Below the pieces are notes generated by a model that saw only the letters and a program-made list of their open reading frames with translations, made no database searches and was not told where the DNA came from. Below are positions 31,190 through 40,248 of a stretch of DNA of 40,248 nucleotides, in pieces. The stretch spans positions 12,166-52,413 of the forward strand of contig SZWC01004776.1 of NCBI GenBank assembly GCA_023375785.1, in the 5' to 3' direction. Positions within the stretch are counted from its first letter, which is position 1. Each line of letters starts with the position of its first letter. The stretch is from Penium margaritaceum (lineage: Eukaryota; Streptophyta; Zygnematophyceae; Desmidiales; Peniaceae). Position numbers and translations under genes: made by a program.

Positions 31190-32611
31190 ATCGAGTGGCT
31201 GCTGGCACTCAGTATAGCAATGGGCACCTCCACACTTGCAGCAATGAACAGAGCATCCACTGCTACTGCCCGATGACGGCTGCTACTGTGAATGCTACTA
31301 GCCCGAGCCACGCCTCTATCGCTCCTTCTTCCCCTGTGCTGCTGCCGTGACACCTTGTGTCTGAGTCAGTATAATCAGAGTGGAAGGGGAGGAGGAGGAC
31401 GTGGTAGAGCATAAGGAGAAGGAGTCTGCAGGAGGGGCGTCGGTGGTGATGCAATGACTGTTGCAGCAACGGAGGTCTCCTGATGAGCCATGGCTGCCTC
31501 ACGGGCGGAAGTCACCTGGAGGAAGAGCTAGTGCACCCATGAAAGAAGCTGCAATCAGGCCAAAAAGGGCTCAAGCACGGCGTCGCTGTACCTCGTGAAG
31601 ATGTCTCTGTGCTCAAGGAAAACTCTGAGCATGATCGTGCAGAGCGCCCACAGCTGTGTACCTCCTGAGGTCCCAAGGCACGTGTAGATGCGCATGGCGC
31701 GTCGCCAGTAGTCGGTTGCAGGCTCAGTAGGACCCTGACAAAGGGAGTGAAAGGCACGAATGTGCGTGGCACGGGTGACGTGCATCTCTGCACAAGCAGG
31801 GATAATGCTAGGTCCTAGCCCATGCGTGGATCAGTGCCGGTGCCTGTGCCCACCTTGCCAAGGAACGAGGGGAAGTCGATGACGGTCTTGCGCGACATGG
31901 CGTAGAGAAGTCCGCGTATTGCCCTAGCCGCTGTCAGCACGTGTGCTTGGTCTGTAGTCTGATACGGATTGTGGTAGTATGGCCACACGCCCTCTACAGT
32001 GGCCCAAACCTGGAAGAGGATCTCCTAGCAGTCAAAACCGTACTCGCTGGCATGTTGTGGGGGCAGTGTCTTGAAGTCCTTGGGTTACCGCTCCGTAGGG
32101 AGAGCAACCACAGGCTGAGAAGGACGAGGGATGGGAAAGATGCCGGGAAGAGGGAAGTTGATTGGGTGGAGGTCAGGCGACAATCGAATCGCGGGAAAGC
32201 AAGATGTGTGGGGGCTGAGAGCTCGTCTGAAGCTAGCGGAGACGCTCCTGAAGCACACGAATCTCGCGCTCGAGGGAGTCACCCTCCATGCCTAGCATAT
32301 CTAGATCCTCGTCCCAAGGATTAAGAGGTGGCTGGTCGGCATCCGGCTCCTGTCTCCGGTGATGGAGCTGACTGGTGTGTAGAGGGTGCGACCCCGGCCC
32401 CTCCCACAGAGGTCTGTCGTGGGGTCGTGGAATGGCCCCGAAGACGCTCGGTGAGTTTACGGATGACGTCTGTCTGCTCCCGATACAGGCAACGCATCTC
32501 ATCCTGGTGGCTCCGCAGGTCCTCAATAGCCTGCGAACGTGGGCTCATGACCCCTAAGGAGGAAGAAGAGGGATCTAGTACCCTTTTTCCCTTATCGAAA
32601 GACGGAGCCAT
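31190..32611 (-). pseudogene. Element C gag
   Basis: Start ATG at 32611 (minus), 54 nt after the leader stem-loop; product MAPSFDKGKRVLDP then the SQAIEDLRSHQDEMR coiled-coil-like segment. Frameshifts follow. The frame 31555-31785 carries HIRAFHSLCQGPTEPATDYWRRAMRIYTCLGTSGG and WALCTIML, the gag core as in A and D. A complete zinc knuckle CCKCGGAHCYTEC (C-x2-C-x4-H-x4-C) lies near 31202-31249. Several stops and shifts prevent a full-length product. Confidence 0.75.
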
Positions 32612-32664
32612 GTTGCCCCTCATTATGGGCCGAGACATCAACGTGGTCAAATTGCAAAAACGCG

Positions 32665-32690
32665 AGCATTTCTCAAAGAATTGAAATGCT
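32665..32690 (-). promoter_or_regulatory. Leader stem-loop of element C (perfect 8-bp stem)
   Basis: AGCATTTC pairs fully with GAAATGCT over a 10-nt loop. Relative to A the fourth pair is A-T instead of G-C with both sides changed, which suggests the pairing itself was kept. It ends 54 nt before the gag ATG. Confidence 0.6.
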
Positions 32691-32733
32691 AGCAACTTTT
32701 GACTCTTCGGCCAAAACTTTCACTAAGGCAAAT

Positions 32734-32806
32734 CTTGACATGAGCAGGAAGTTGCTGACATCAGCATGACCTAATGATGTCAGCAAGGAAAACTTCTGAT
32801 GTCAGC
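32734..32806. promoter_or_regulatory. TGACGTCA-like cluster of element C
   Basis: CTTGACATGAGC (32734), GCTGACATCAGC (32754), AATGATGTCAGC (32773) and TCTGATGTCAGC (32795), spaced about 20 bp as in A and D. Confidence 0.6.
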
Positions 32807-32839
32807 TCCCCTCCTCTTTTTTCTTTTTTTTTGTGTCAA

Positions 32840-33490
32840 CCTTTGCGGTTGTTGCACGAGCAGGCGGCCGCTCCGTAGCAGCTACGCGGAAGCTGTGTAG
32901 AAGCTGCTCAACAGCTTTCGCTCATCTGCTCTTGCTGTTGCATCGTCAGCAACAGCAGCAGCCATGCGGATGCATGCGGAGCAGCCGTCTGGCGACTACG
33001 TGTGCAGCTGTGGCAGTAGCTGTGCGCTGCTGTTGCTACAATTGTGCACTGCGGTTGCTGCACGCTGCTGCCGCCAGCGCGGGCTCCTACCGCTGCTGCT
33101 CCTACACTGCTGCTGCCGCCACTCCTGCTACCGCTGCTGCTATGCTGCTGTTGTGGTGCTGCCGCCGTTGCTACTGCAAGTGCTACTACTCCGCTATTAC
33201 TATGCTGCTGCCGCCGTGCGCTGCTGCCGCCATTGCTTTTGCCATTGCTGCTACGTTGCTGTTGCTGCTGCTACTCAATGCTGCTGCTTCTGCTGCATGT
33301 GCCAATGTCGGCAGCTGCTGGCGACTGCAGCCTACTACAGATGTTGCCTGCTCTCGCTAGCGGCTGCTACTGCTGCAGTCTCATGTGGTGATGGTCAGCG
33401 ACGTCGACGGCGATTGGCAATCGTCATCGATAGGTTCCTATGGATCTGCTGCGGCGGTGACTCTCTCTGTTGCTGCTCTACTACGCAGCT
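32840..33490 (-). repeat. GCT-rich leader of element C
   Basis: Degenerate GCT/CTG triplets between the T-run at about 32814-32832 and the PBS. ORFs here (for example 32833-33360 +) are products of the repeat, not genes. Confidence 0.8.
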
Positions 33491-33510
33491 CGGTGAGAAT
33501 TGTCTCACTG

Positions 33511-33521
33511 CTCTCATACCA
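33511..33521 (-). other. Primer-binding site of element C
   Basis: The minus strand TGGTATGAGAG adjoins the LTR, one base off the tRNA-iMet PBS. Confidence 0.75.
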
Positions 33522-34067
33522 TGAGAAGATGCGTGGAAGCTTCCTAGCGACACAGCCACCGACTAGGCGTCAGTGCCTGGTCAGACGGTGACGACAGTCA
33601 CAAGTCGTGCACACAACGGCAAGGGTCTGGCTAGGAGACACAAGGCAAAGTGTCATAATGCTTGAATAGCATTTGCAGAGAGAAATGACAAAGGACAGGT
33701 CCATGGCATAAGTACCTGCCGCGGCGCACGGCGGGTTTCGCACGCCGCAGTGCAAGATCTGTCCTGAAGCTTGCCCAAAACCACTGTTTTTGTCATAGCT
33801 CTGCGCAGACATATCAGAACGCTACGCCGTTTGAACCTAGACGTGCAGGATCAAAAGAAAAACGCTACGACTAGCCACATGCATGCATCTGGCATCAAAA
33901 TGTGGACATAAAATGCAAAAACATACAAATCGAGCACACGGCTAGTCCACTGATAAACTCCTACGTGGTGCAGAAAAATTGTAAGAGGTCCCGGGTAGCG
34001 TCCAAAGCTCTGGAACGGTCGTCGGTCAGCTCCAAGCTGGTAGTCCAACACCAGATGACACACCGGT
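33522..34067 (-). repeat. 5' LTR of element C, outer end missing
   Basis: Starts TGAGAAGATGCGTGG (plus strand) and follows the family-1 LTR until CACCGGT near 34067. The last 100 or so bases of the LTR are absent and element F sequence starts with TGCTGAAATG. This is consistent with F inserted into the LTR. Confidence 0.85.
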
Positions 34068-34934
34068 TGCTGAAATGCGTCTAGGGCATGCAGGCCCATG
34101 CTGAACGAGACATGAGCTCTGGTGGTCAGTGGGAGAAATGCAGCGCCAAGATTTCACTAAGTCTGGAACGAATGAATTAGGAATCTGTAGGGAGTACAAT
34201 GAGCCCTACGATGAGCTTATGTACTGGGGACTGGCGGCTAGCCCACCAGGCCCCGTCATCCCCGCCGCAGTGAAGGGCACGGACGGGGAATACACATGTC
34301 CCAGAACACAAAAACACAAACTGGAGGTCTCCCAAGGTACCGGAACAGTCAACCGTGTGCCTGGGTCTTGACTGACAGGAAAATATCCAATATACCCCAA
34401 ACACAACCAGACTATACGATGACAAAGTAGCATCACGGTCTAGCCAAGCTAGGCAAGTTCAGGCCTCCCAAGACGCCAGAACACATAACCGGACAACCGG
34501 GTCTCAGCCACATGTAGGCTACACCTGTCTGACAGAAGGCCCCAATCAGAGGACTTGATCAATGGTGTTGGGTCTCCCGCGGTACTGGTACAAACCACCG
34601 TGTACCCGGGTCTCAACCATGGAGAGAGTGTACAACCTGTCAGAGACAATATGCAGTCAATCTCTATGGGGTCTCCCGGAGCACTGGCATAAGCCACCAA
34701 GTGCCCAGGTCTCGACCACCGAGAAAACTCCATTAGAAATGCATGCATGAACTGAGCTGCTAGAATGCATCACACGTATCACAGAGGGAGTAAGGTAGCA
34801 ACTGGAGAACAACCAGCACAAGCTAGGAGGCTCTCTCTGCATAGGACTACATGACAGCTCAAAGCCCATACACCAACACTCCCCTTGGGCAGTAAGAGTT
34901 GTCAACAAAGGTACCAGAATGGAAGGTAAGTACA
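34068..34934 (-). repeat. Putative 3' LTR of element F
   Basis: Bounded on the plus strand by TGCTGAAATG and GTAAGTACA, that is TG...CA, and followed by CTCCCCCTCATTGAG, which on the minus strand is a polypurine tract ending GGGGGAG before the LTR start. The same layout (LTR end, then CTCCCCCAT) marks A and C. No second copy lies in the window, so this rests on the boundary pattern alone. It contains four degenerate repeats (see 34327-34730). Confidence 0.5.
34327..34730. repeat. Four degenerate repeats inside the putative element F LTR
   Basis: Units of about 55 bp begin near 34327, 34464, 34572 and 34671. Each has CTCCC, then ACTGG/ACCGG or a variant, then AACC or ACC, then CGGGTCT/CTGGGTCTT and a similar close. 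The spacing is about 100-140 bp. They may be promoter repeats of the U3 region. Confidence 0.55.
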
Positions 34935-35179
34935 CTCCCCCTCATTGAGAGAATCTTGGGAACATGAACTCAAACAACTGTGTGCACAGAAAAGCATGCT
35001 CCCCCTGCATGTAGGAGGCCACAAAGTTGTCACCTGCAGAGAGCAGTAAGTCCCCCCTAGTCCAAATGATCCTGGGAGAATAATCAAGTACTGGCTAGAC
35101 GTGAGAGTGGCTCTGGATATAAAAGCGTCAGCAAGGAAAGGAAGATGAGGTTGAGATAGCTACCATGTGCCCAACTCAC

Positions 35180-36800
35180 TCCTACACTATCCAACACCTA
35201 TCACTCACCAGCTCTGGAGTAGTGCAAAAAAGGCAACTCGGTCGCACCTCACACTCCTGGCGGATGCAAGAGATCCAGGGTCTCACTCTGATCGGACTTA
35301 GAGGGTGCAAGGGTGGAGAAGATGCTGCCGAATGCTCGCCGGTCACCAGAGGGGGAAGAGGCTGGAGCCCCCTCATGTGGCAGTTGCCAGTGGTTCCAAC
35401 CAGTAGACTCTGGTGCTGTGTGTGGAGAGCTCGTCACTATAGGCGGTGTAGAAGCTGAACACTCCAACGACCGTAGGTACCCCTGCGCAGTGACCAACTC
35501 ACCCTGAAGACGAGAAGCGGAAAGATGCAGATCAACATGGTTCTCCTGAGTGACTGTACAAAGTTCAAACTCTACATCCTCAAGCACCGCCATCACCTCG
35601 CTATAGGTGGTGGACAAAGAGTCTACCACTCTACCGAGCGGATCTACCTCCATCTCTGTTGCTCGAAGCTGAGTGGCTGCAGGTGCCATGTCTCTTGAAG
35701 CAATGTGTCTCAAAATTTCTAGGGACTGAGGCAAAGGATCATCAGAAGCATGTAGATGTTGGGCAACCTCTGAGGTAGGAGGATTGCAAGAATCAGAGAT
35801 GAAGAGGGGTGGACCAGGTATAGAGAAGGAGGATGGGGGTGAGCTGAAGGCTGTCCCGAGGCTGTCCGGGTGTCGTCACTGCTCACTATCTCAGGATCCC
35901 CGTCCTATGAGTCTCTATCCGAGGGTGCTATGGAACTGGACTTAGAATCATCTGGGTTGTGTCCACTACAACCATCTCTAAGCATCTCGACCAGTGCATC
36001 CTATAGTGCATGCAACCACTCCTCTACATCCCTCAGCTCACACTCTCTAGACATCTGTATGTAATCGCTCCTCCCCATGTACCCAGTGAAGATGTCGCCG
36101 GTTGCATCCTTTGGTGGAGGGGTGTCTCCGGGTAATGTCTCTCGGATGGTAGCGACGTAAGTCTCCTACGCACTGATCTCGCAGCGAATCTCATCCTCCT
36201 CAGCTCGGCATCTCAGACAGAAATGATTAGGTGCTACCAACCTGGTGAAGGGCACTGACCCTGCAGTCATTACCATAGGTGGGCAAGACTCCAATGCCCT
36301 CCCCAAGATCTCAGACGGCAGAATGGTGTCTCTATCAGCTGCTTCACTATTGCTGAAAAACGAGGGAAGAGCAGAAATAGCTGATGCAGTCGATATAGCT
36401 GAGGCTGCCGATGTGGATGCTGCAAATGTAATAGATGCTACTGATACAGCAGATGCTGTCAATGTAGCTGATGCTGACGGTGAAGTTGGCGGTGCTGATG
36501 CAGCTCGTGCTGATGATGCAGCACACACAACTGATGTTGCAGGTGTTGTAGATGATGTCAATACAGTGGATGCAGATGATATCCCAGAAGGTGATATTGT
36601 AGAGGACGTAGGCGCTGTCGCTGAGGCAGAAGACGGAGCTGATGTAGCATCTGGAGGAGATGATGATCCTGAAGGTGCCGATACTGTCCATGCACAGGAT
36701 CCTGATGAAGACGTCGACTCGAGTGATAAATCTGGTGCATCTGGTGGAGACGACGTGATGAGTGCAGCCAACGTGGCTAGCAGGGCTGGTGTGGATTATT
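35180..36800 (-). pseudogene. Element F reading frame, C-terminal part
   Basis: This continues in frame from the 36799-38280 ORF after two consecutive TAA codons (36796-36801). The first section is Ser/Thr/Ala-rich (36166-36771). A TAG at the end of that ORF is followed by a well-formed acidic passage (ETYVATIRETLPGD, DIFTGYMGRSDYIQ, RECELRDVEEWLHAL) with two more TAGs. A frameshift near 35860 leads to the 161-codon frame 35249-35734 (IASRDMAP, VVDSLSTTYSEVMAVLEDVEFELC, RLQGELVTAQGYLRSLE), probably helical or coiled coil. No known domain was recognised. Passages on both sides of the stops look like one former protein. Confidence 0.5.
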
Positions 36801-38280
36801 AAAGCGCGGTAGAGGCACCAGATACAGCTGGTGTAGTTGATCCTAAGGGTACATCATATGCAACCATCACAGAAGCTGCTGAAGAACCTGATGCTAACAG
36901 ATGTGTCAATGCAGCTGGTGAAGGCGATGAAGAGGAAGAAGCTAACTCTAGAGAGGAAGCTGATGATGCGACTGTAGTGAGAGATGGAGCAGTTGGTGCC
37001 GCTAGAGCACCTATCACAACTGATGTAGCTGGTGCTGTAAATGAAGCACATGCTACAGGAAAGGCTGATGCCGATGACGCTCTGGATGCAGCAGATGACA
37101 AAGTGGATGGAGCAGATGGTACCGCTCGTACAGCTGTCACTGGTGCTACAGCTGGTGCTACAAGTGCAGCTTTACCAGCCGATGCAGCAGGTACTATAAA
37201 GGGTGCAAGAAGCGTGGATGTAGGCTGTGTGGCTATGTCTGATGCTGCTACTACTACTAAAGATGTAGAAGCTGCAGAGGACGCTGCTACTGGGGATGCA
37301 ACAGGTGGGGCAGCTGGTGCAGCAGGCGCAACTGTACCAGCCAATGCAGCTGGTACTGTAGGGGATGCGAGAAGCGTGAATATAGACTGTGTGGATGTGT
37401 CAAATGCTACTACTACTGCTAAAGGCATAGAAGCTGCAGAGGACGCTGCTGCTGGGGATGCAACAGGTGGGGCAACTGGTGCAGCAGGTGCAGCTGTGCC
37501 AGTTGATGCAATTGGTACTATAGAGGATGCGAGAAGCTTGGATGTAGACTGTGTGGATGTGTCTGATGTAGTGCCAGGTGCCCTTGCTCCATCCTCGGTG
37601 CTCACTGACATGGTCGATGTCGGAGTGGACGGAAGCACACACCCCCCCTCAACCAGTGCAACGACAGAAGCCGGTGGAGATGAAGATGTGCCAAGGACAA
37701 GACGAACATGACGCGCTGGACAACAACGACGTCGACGGGTTGGAGGCTGAATGAGAGGGGGCATGACACCTGTGGAGCAGAGGATGGAGAGAATAGCTGC
37801 AGACAAAGCCGGAAGGTCCAGTGCACCCGGGGAAGGTCCCTCAGAAGAAGATGAGGAAGATGAGGATGATGGTGTATAGGAAGAGTCAATCCGATGGGTG
37901 AAGAGATGGTCCCTGATTTGCTGCATCATCTGTCGCAGACTCTGGAGCTCGGTGTGGAGGACAACAAGAGCGCCGGTGTGATGAACGGACGAATGAGGTA
38001 GGTCTGTCTGTTGTGGTGTGTGAGGGAACTCGCAAGGCACGAGCCAAGGTGGATGCCACCCACTGGGGCGCAGGTGACACTGGCGCCAACCGTGGCGTCC
38101 ATCGCCACAGAAGTGGCAGGCAAACCCACAAAAAGCTGGATCCTGCCGTGGAAGAAGGTGACCAATCCTCTGAAAGTCATGGTGGTGAGGATAGAGAATG
38201 TCGTGTCCTGGCGGTGAAGAAACCGACCACGGGAGTGGCTGGAGGGCAGCATCAACAAAAGGTGGTGCTGGTAGCCACAC
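36799..38280 (-). CDS. Element F gag-like ORF with CCHC zinc knuckle and Ala-rich repeats
   Basis: A 493-codon open frame on the minus strand; codon 38280 is GTG and the frame stays open upstream to about 38340, so the true start is unclear. The N-terminal part is Pro/His-rich (SSPPGHDILYPHHHDFQ) with weak repeats that continue upstream. CHFCGDGRHGWRQC near residue 60 is a C-x2-C-x4-H-x4-C knuckle, as in retroelement nucleocapsids. A helical segment (VVLHTELQSLRQMMQQIRDHLF) and a Ser run follow. The C-terminal half is Ala/Ser/Thr/Pro-rich with repeat units of 54 residues (DNA period 162 bp, e.g. 37268 and 37430). The opposite strand is also open because of the repeat. It is more likely a TE gag-like protein than a host protein. 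Confidence 0.55.
   Translation of the reverse strand: MWLPAPPFVDAALQPLPWSVSSPPGHDILYPHHHDFQRIGHLLPRQDPAFCGFACHFCGDGRHGWRQCHLRPSGWHPPWLVPCEFPHTPQQTDLPHSSVHHTGALVVLHTELQSLRQMMQQIRDHLFTHRIDSSYTPSSSSSSSSSEGPSPGALDLPALSAAILSILCSTGVMPPLIQPPTRRRRCCPARHVRLVLGTSSSPPASVVALVEGGCVLPSTPTSTMSVSTEDGARAPGTTSDTSTQSTSKLLASSIVPIASTGTAAPAAPVAPPVASPAAASSAASMPLAVVVAFDTSTQSIFTLLASPTVPAALAGTVAPAAPAAPPVASPVAASSAASTSLVVVAASDIATQPTSTLLAPFIVPAASAGKAALVAPAVAPVTAVRAVPSAPSTLSSAASRASSASAFPVACASFTAPATSVVIGALAAPTAPSLTTVASSASSLELASSSSSPSPAALTHLLASGSSAASVMVAYDVPLGSTTPAVSGASTAL
37190..37560. repeat. 162-bp tandem repeat in the element F ORF
   Basis: GAAGCTGCAGAGGACGCTGC occurs at 37268 and 37430, and the following sequence (GGGGATGCAACAGGTGGGGC, then GATGCGAGAAGC and GTGTGGATGTGTC) recurs with the same spacing. 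A third, more diverged copy lies before 37260. The length is a multiple of three, so it extends the protein in frame. Confidence 0.8.
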
Positions 38281-38389
38281 ATCGGCCCCTGAAGACGGCA
38301 GATGATGCCAATGAGTGTGAAGAACGCCCTGTCTCAGCGGTGACGAGATGGACCACGGAGAAGAATGACCAGAGGGTGGAGGTGGTCCG

Positions 38390-38860
38390 GGAACTAAGCC
38401 GTCAGGCTGATGACACGCGGAGGCGTGTAGAGCGCTGGCCCCGGTCGGAGTAGAAGCTGACCACAGAGGCGGCTTTCCCGTGGACCCATGAGGGTGATGT
38501 CCGCGTCAGTGCACCGGTAGGCTCGTGAAATGATGGAGGGAGGAAAAAGCTCTCTCCTGGTGGTGAAGTAACCGAACACATGAGTGACTGATCAGCACCA
38601 CCATGAGGTGGTGATGCTGGTGGTAGAAGCACTGTGCCAGAAGGCAACCCGTGGTTGGAGTGACTATGGCCCGGCTGTGGAGAAAACGACCATGAGAGCA
38701 CATGGCCGGGGTGACCACATGGTGGTGGTCCCGGCGGTGGCCTCAGTGAGTCCGAGGGTCGCGGATGAAGAGGGTGAGAGTGCAGAACACTATTAGTGGG
38801 CGAGGGATAAAATCCCTGTGTGAGGTAAGGGCCAGGAGGTGGCCCCGGCCACGGCAACAT
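38390..38860 (-). pseudogene. Element F Pro/His-rich N-terminal frame
   Basis: ATG at 38860 (minus) opens MLPWPGPPPGPYLTQGFYP, then many Pro, His and Ser residues, with the passage VTSPPGESFFLPPSFHEP resembling VSSPPGHDILYPHHHDF of the next ORF. This suggests an imperfect repeat of about 30 residues. The frame ends at 38402 and a shift is needed to reach the knuckle frame. It is probably the N-terminus of the same protein. Confidence 0.45.
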
Positions 38861-38993
38861 CTTGTCGAGACGGATGATGAGATGTGATGATGTGAGAGGT
38901 TCTGTCACTGTCCCTAGGTGGTGCAAAAGAAAAGGGAAGGGTCTGGAATCGACTAACGAGTAAAAGGGTTGTGGTGCACGGTAGACGTACTTG

Positions 38994-39289
38994 TGCTAAA
39001 AAGGAGGAAAAGGAAAACAATGTAAAAGTTCCTCCCCTTTATTAAGAAGAAGAAAAGAAGAAAAATCAATAAAATAAAAGGAATTCTTGGTTCTACAAAA
39101 GGTTACAGAAGTACCCGCTGGATGATCGAAAAACCCAGGTTTTCTTGATTGTCCCTGCTGCCTAAGTTTTTCTTGTTGAATGAAGTGGCCGGACCAAATC
39201 CGGCGTGGAGAATGGAAGGGCAACCGGCAACCACCCATGATCGCGTGGGTGATTTCGCACCCACGCGAGGGCATGGGAGAATGTTGACA
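38994..39289 (-). repeat. LTR-like block of 296 bp
   Basis: The minus strand starts TGTCAACATT and ends TTTTTAGCA, giving TG...CA ends, with an AATAAAGG polyadenylation-like motif near its 3' part (about 39040). It lies about 130 bp before the ATG of element F, so it could be that element's 5' LTR. It does not resemble 34068-34934, has no matching 5-bp flanks (ACTTG and CAGCG) and no tRNA-Met PBS after it. It contains a perfect hairpin at 39242-39267. Confidence 0.35.
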
Positions 39290-40248
39290 CAGCGATGTGC
39301 CGCCCGTAACGCTAGCAGGGTCGCGAGACAGAGTCCGTGGTAGCGAGCGAGAGCGAGCAGGAGAAGGAATCGAGGGCAAGAGAGGGGAAGGCCCAGGCGC
39401 ATGCGTCAGCGGCGGCTGCAATGCGATATCGCTGCTGCTGCTGCTGCTGCTGAAGCTAGTAATCACGCAAAGTGCGCAATGAAGTAGCCACTCCTCGCTG
39501 CTTGCGCCACCGTTGGCAAGCTGCACCAGGCTGCTGCTGCGGTTGCTGCTCGCACGCAATGCACCTTTTCAGTTGATGTGTGCGCAGTGCTACTGCTGCT
39601 TGCGGGGCTGCATCGTCTGCTGCTCGCTGCTGGCTGAGCAATCGCGAGGTGCTCAGTGCAGGACACGTCGCCTGCCAGGACTGCAAGCTACAGTTGCTGA
39701 CACATGCGGGCACGGTCACCACGCCTAGCTGCAGTTGCTGCGCTATCCTACTTCAACTGCTCGTGTCTGCTGCTGCTGCTGCTACTGCTAGCCAGGTGCA
39801 GGCTGCACAAATTCGGGTTGCATTATGCAAGTGCAGCGCACTAGCTCGCTGCTGCTGTTTGCATGTGCAAGTTGCTACGTTGCTGACGCTGCTGCTGCTG
39901 CTGCGCCTCAACCTTGCCGCTAGCGTAGTGCAAGTATGCTCAGTGAAGCCAGCCAGCTACAGGTGTAAACAATGCCTTGCACGGCTGCTGCTGATGCTGT
40001 TGCACGACTCGCTTGCTACACGCTGCTGTGCTGCACTCTGCTCGCTGCAGCCAGCTCCTACTCCTTGTGCAGCACTGCTGATGCACGCTACTTGCTCGCA
40101 GCAGCTGCGCCGCTTGTATCCGGCTGCACCAATGCTTGCACGCGGCTGCCACTTACACTCTCCTGCCGAAAAGTGGTGTTTTGTTGATCAGCCGCAGTTG
40201 CCGCATTGGTGGTGCTGTTGTGCCACCCATATGGCAACTCCAGTAGAA
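39290..40248. repeat. GCT-rich low-complexity region
   Basis: Degenerate GCT/CTG triplets, especially from 39425, much like the leaders of A, C and D. No LTR, PBS or gag is seen within it. It may be the leader of another family-1 element whose LTR lies beyond the window. The small ORFs on both strands here come from the repeat and I do not call them genes. Confidence 0.55.

Larger units (their letters stand above)
26449..34067 (-). mobile_element. Ty1/copia element C (family 1), 5' LTR truncated
   Basis: The 3' LTR is 26449-27093 and the 5' LTR remnant 33522-34067; between them lie all copia domains on the minus strand in the same order as A. The outer roughly 100 bp of the 5' LTR are missing where element F begins, so the right target-site duplication cannot be seen (left flank CAAAG). 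Its integrase ORF is the longest undamaged TE frame in the window, but RT and RNase H carry several TAGs. Confidence 0.9.
34935..38993 (-). mobile_element. Element F internal region: gag-like coding, no recognisable pol
   Basis: From the polypurine tract at 34935-34950 up to the LTR-like block at 38994, the minus strand carries a long, interrupted reading frame with a zinc knuckle. There is no protease, integrase, RT or RNase H motif. This would suit a non-autonomous LTR element that encodes only a gag-like protein, or a composite of fragments. Confidence 0.45.

Noticed and set aside
34327..34730. CRISPR-like array
   Set aside because: The four repeats are degenerate, spacing is irregular, the genome is eukaryotic and there are no cas genes.
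35118..35126. TATAAAAG as a plus-strand promoter
   Set aside because: No convincing plus-strand gene follows; the region lies inside the minus-strand element F.
36245..37711. Asp/Ala-rich plus-strand protein as a host gene
   Set aside because: The minus-strand frame is longer, has a CCHC knuckle and continues on both sides; the plus frame is opened by the repeat.

Overview
This is a eukaryotic window, most likely from a green plant lineage. It has one host-type coding region at the left edge; the rest is mostly nested, decayed Ty1/copia LTR retrotransposons. Three things point to a plant-like genome: a PMR5/TBL (PC-esterase) type protein, copia primer-binding sites complementary to initiator tRNA-Met (TGGTATCAGAG and variants), and a 25-N assembly gap. 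A streptophyte alga such as Chara would fit the long Ala/Gln runs and TE load, but that is a guess. No bacterial operons, rRNA, tRNA or CRISPR were seen.

Layout. 1-2697: a pyrimidine tract and a TBL-like gene (+), whose 5' end is unresolved. 2698-3422: unassigned spacer. 3428-11415: copia element A (-), flanked by a 5-bp target-site duplication (TGCAC) and broken near its 5' LTR by a gap. 11421-12400: AT-richer spacer with hairpins. 12400-14394: copia fragment H (+), reverse transcriptase, RNase H, polypurine tract and LTR start. 14395-25701: copia element D (-), same family as A, split by copia element B (+, 16583-24811). 25702-26448: fragment E (-), LTR and leader related to B. 26449-34067: copia element C (-), same family as A and D, with its 5' LTR truncated. 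34068-38993: element F (-), which has an LTR-like end and a long gag-like reading frame with a CCHC knuckle but no recognisable pol. 38994-39289: LTR-like block. 39290-40248: GCT-rich sequence.

How the parts relate. A, C and D form family 1. Their leaders share a fixed order read in the element sense: PBS, about 500-600 nt of AGC/GCA-rich sequence, an A-rich run, four TGACGTCA-like palindromes at about 20-bp pitch, a stem-loop with one covarying pair, exactly 54 nt, then the gag ATG. This conserved module is the most interesting unexplained structure in the window. B and E form family 2, and B carries an extra long frame upstream of gag. All element ORFs are broken. Aligning C with A shows Gln and Trp codons turned into TAG at CAG/CTG sites, which fits decay of cytosine-methylated DNA. 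A, C and B all carry a stop at the same reverse transcriptase codon. Coordinates of decayed genes are domain extents, not exact CDS limits.
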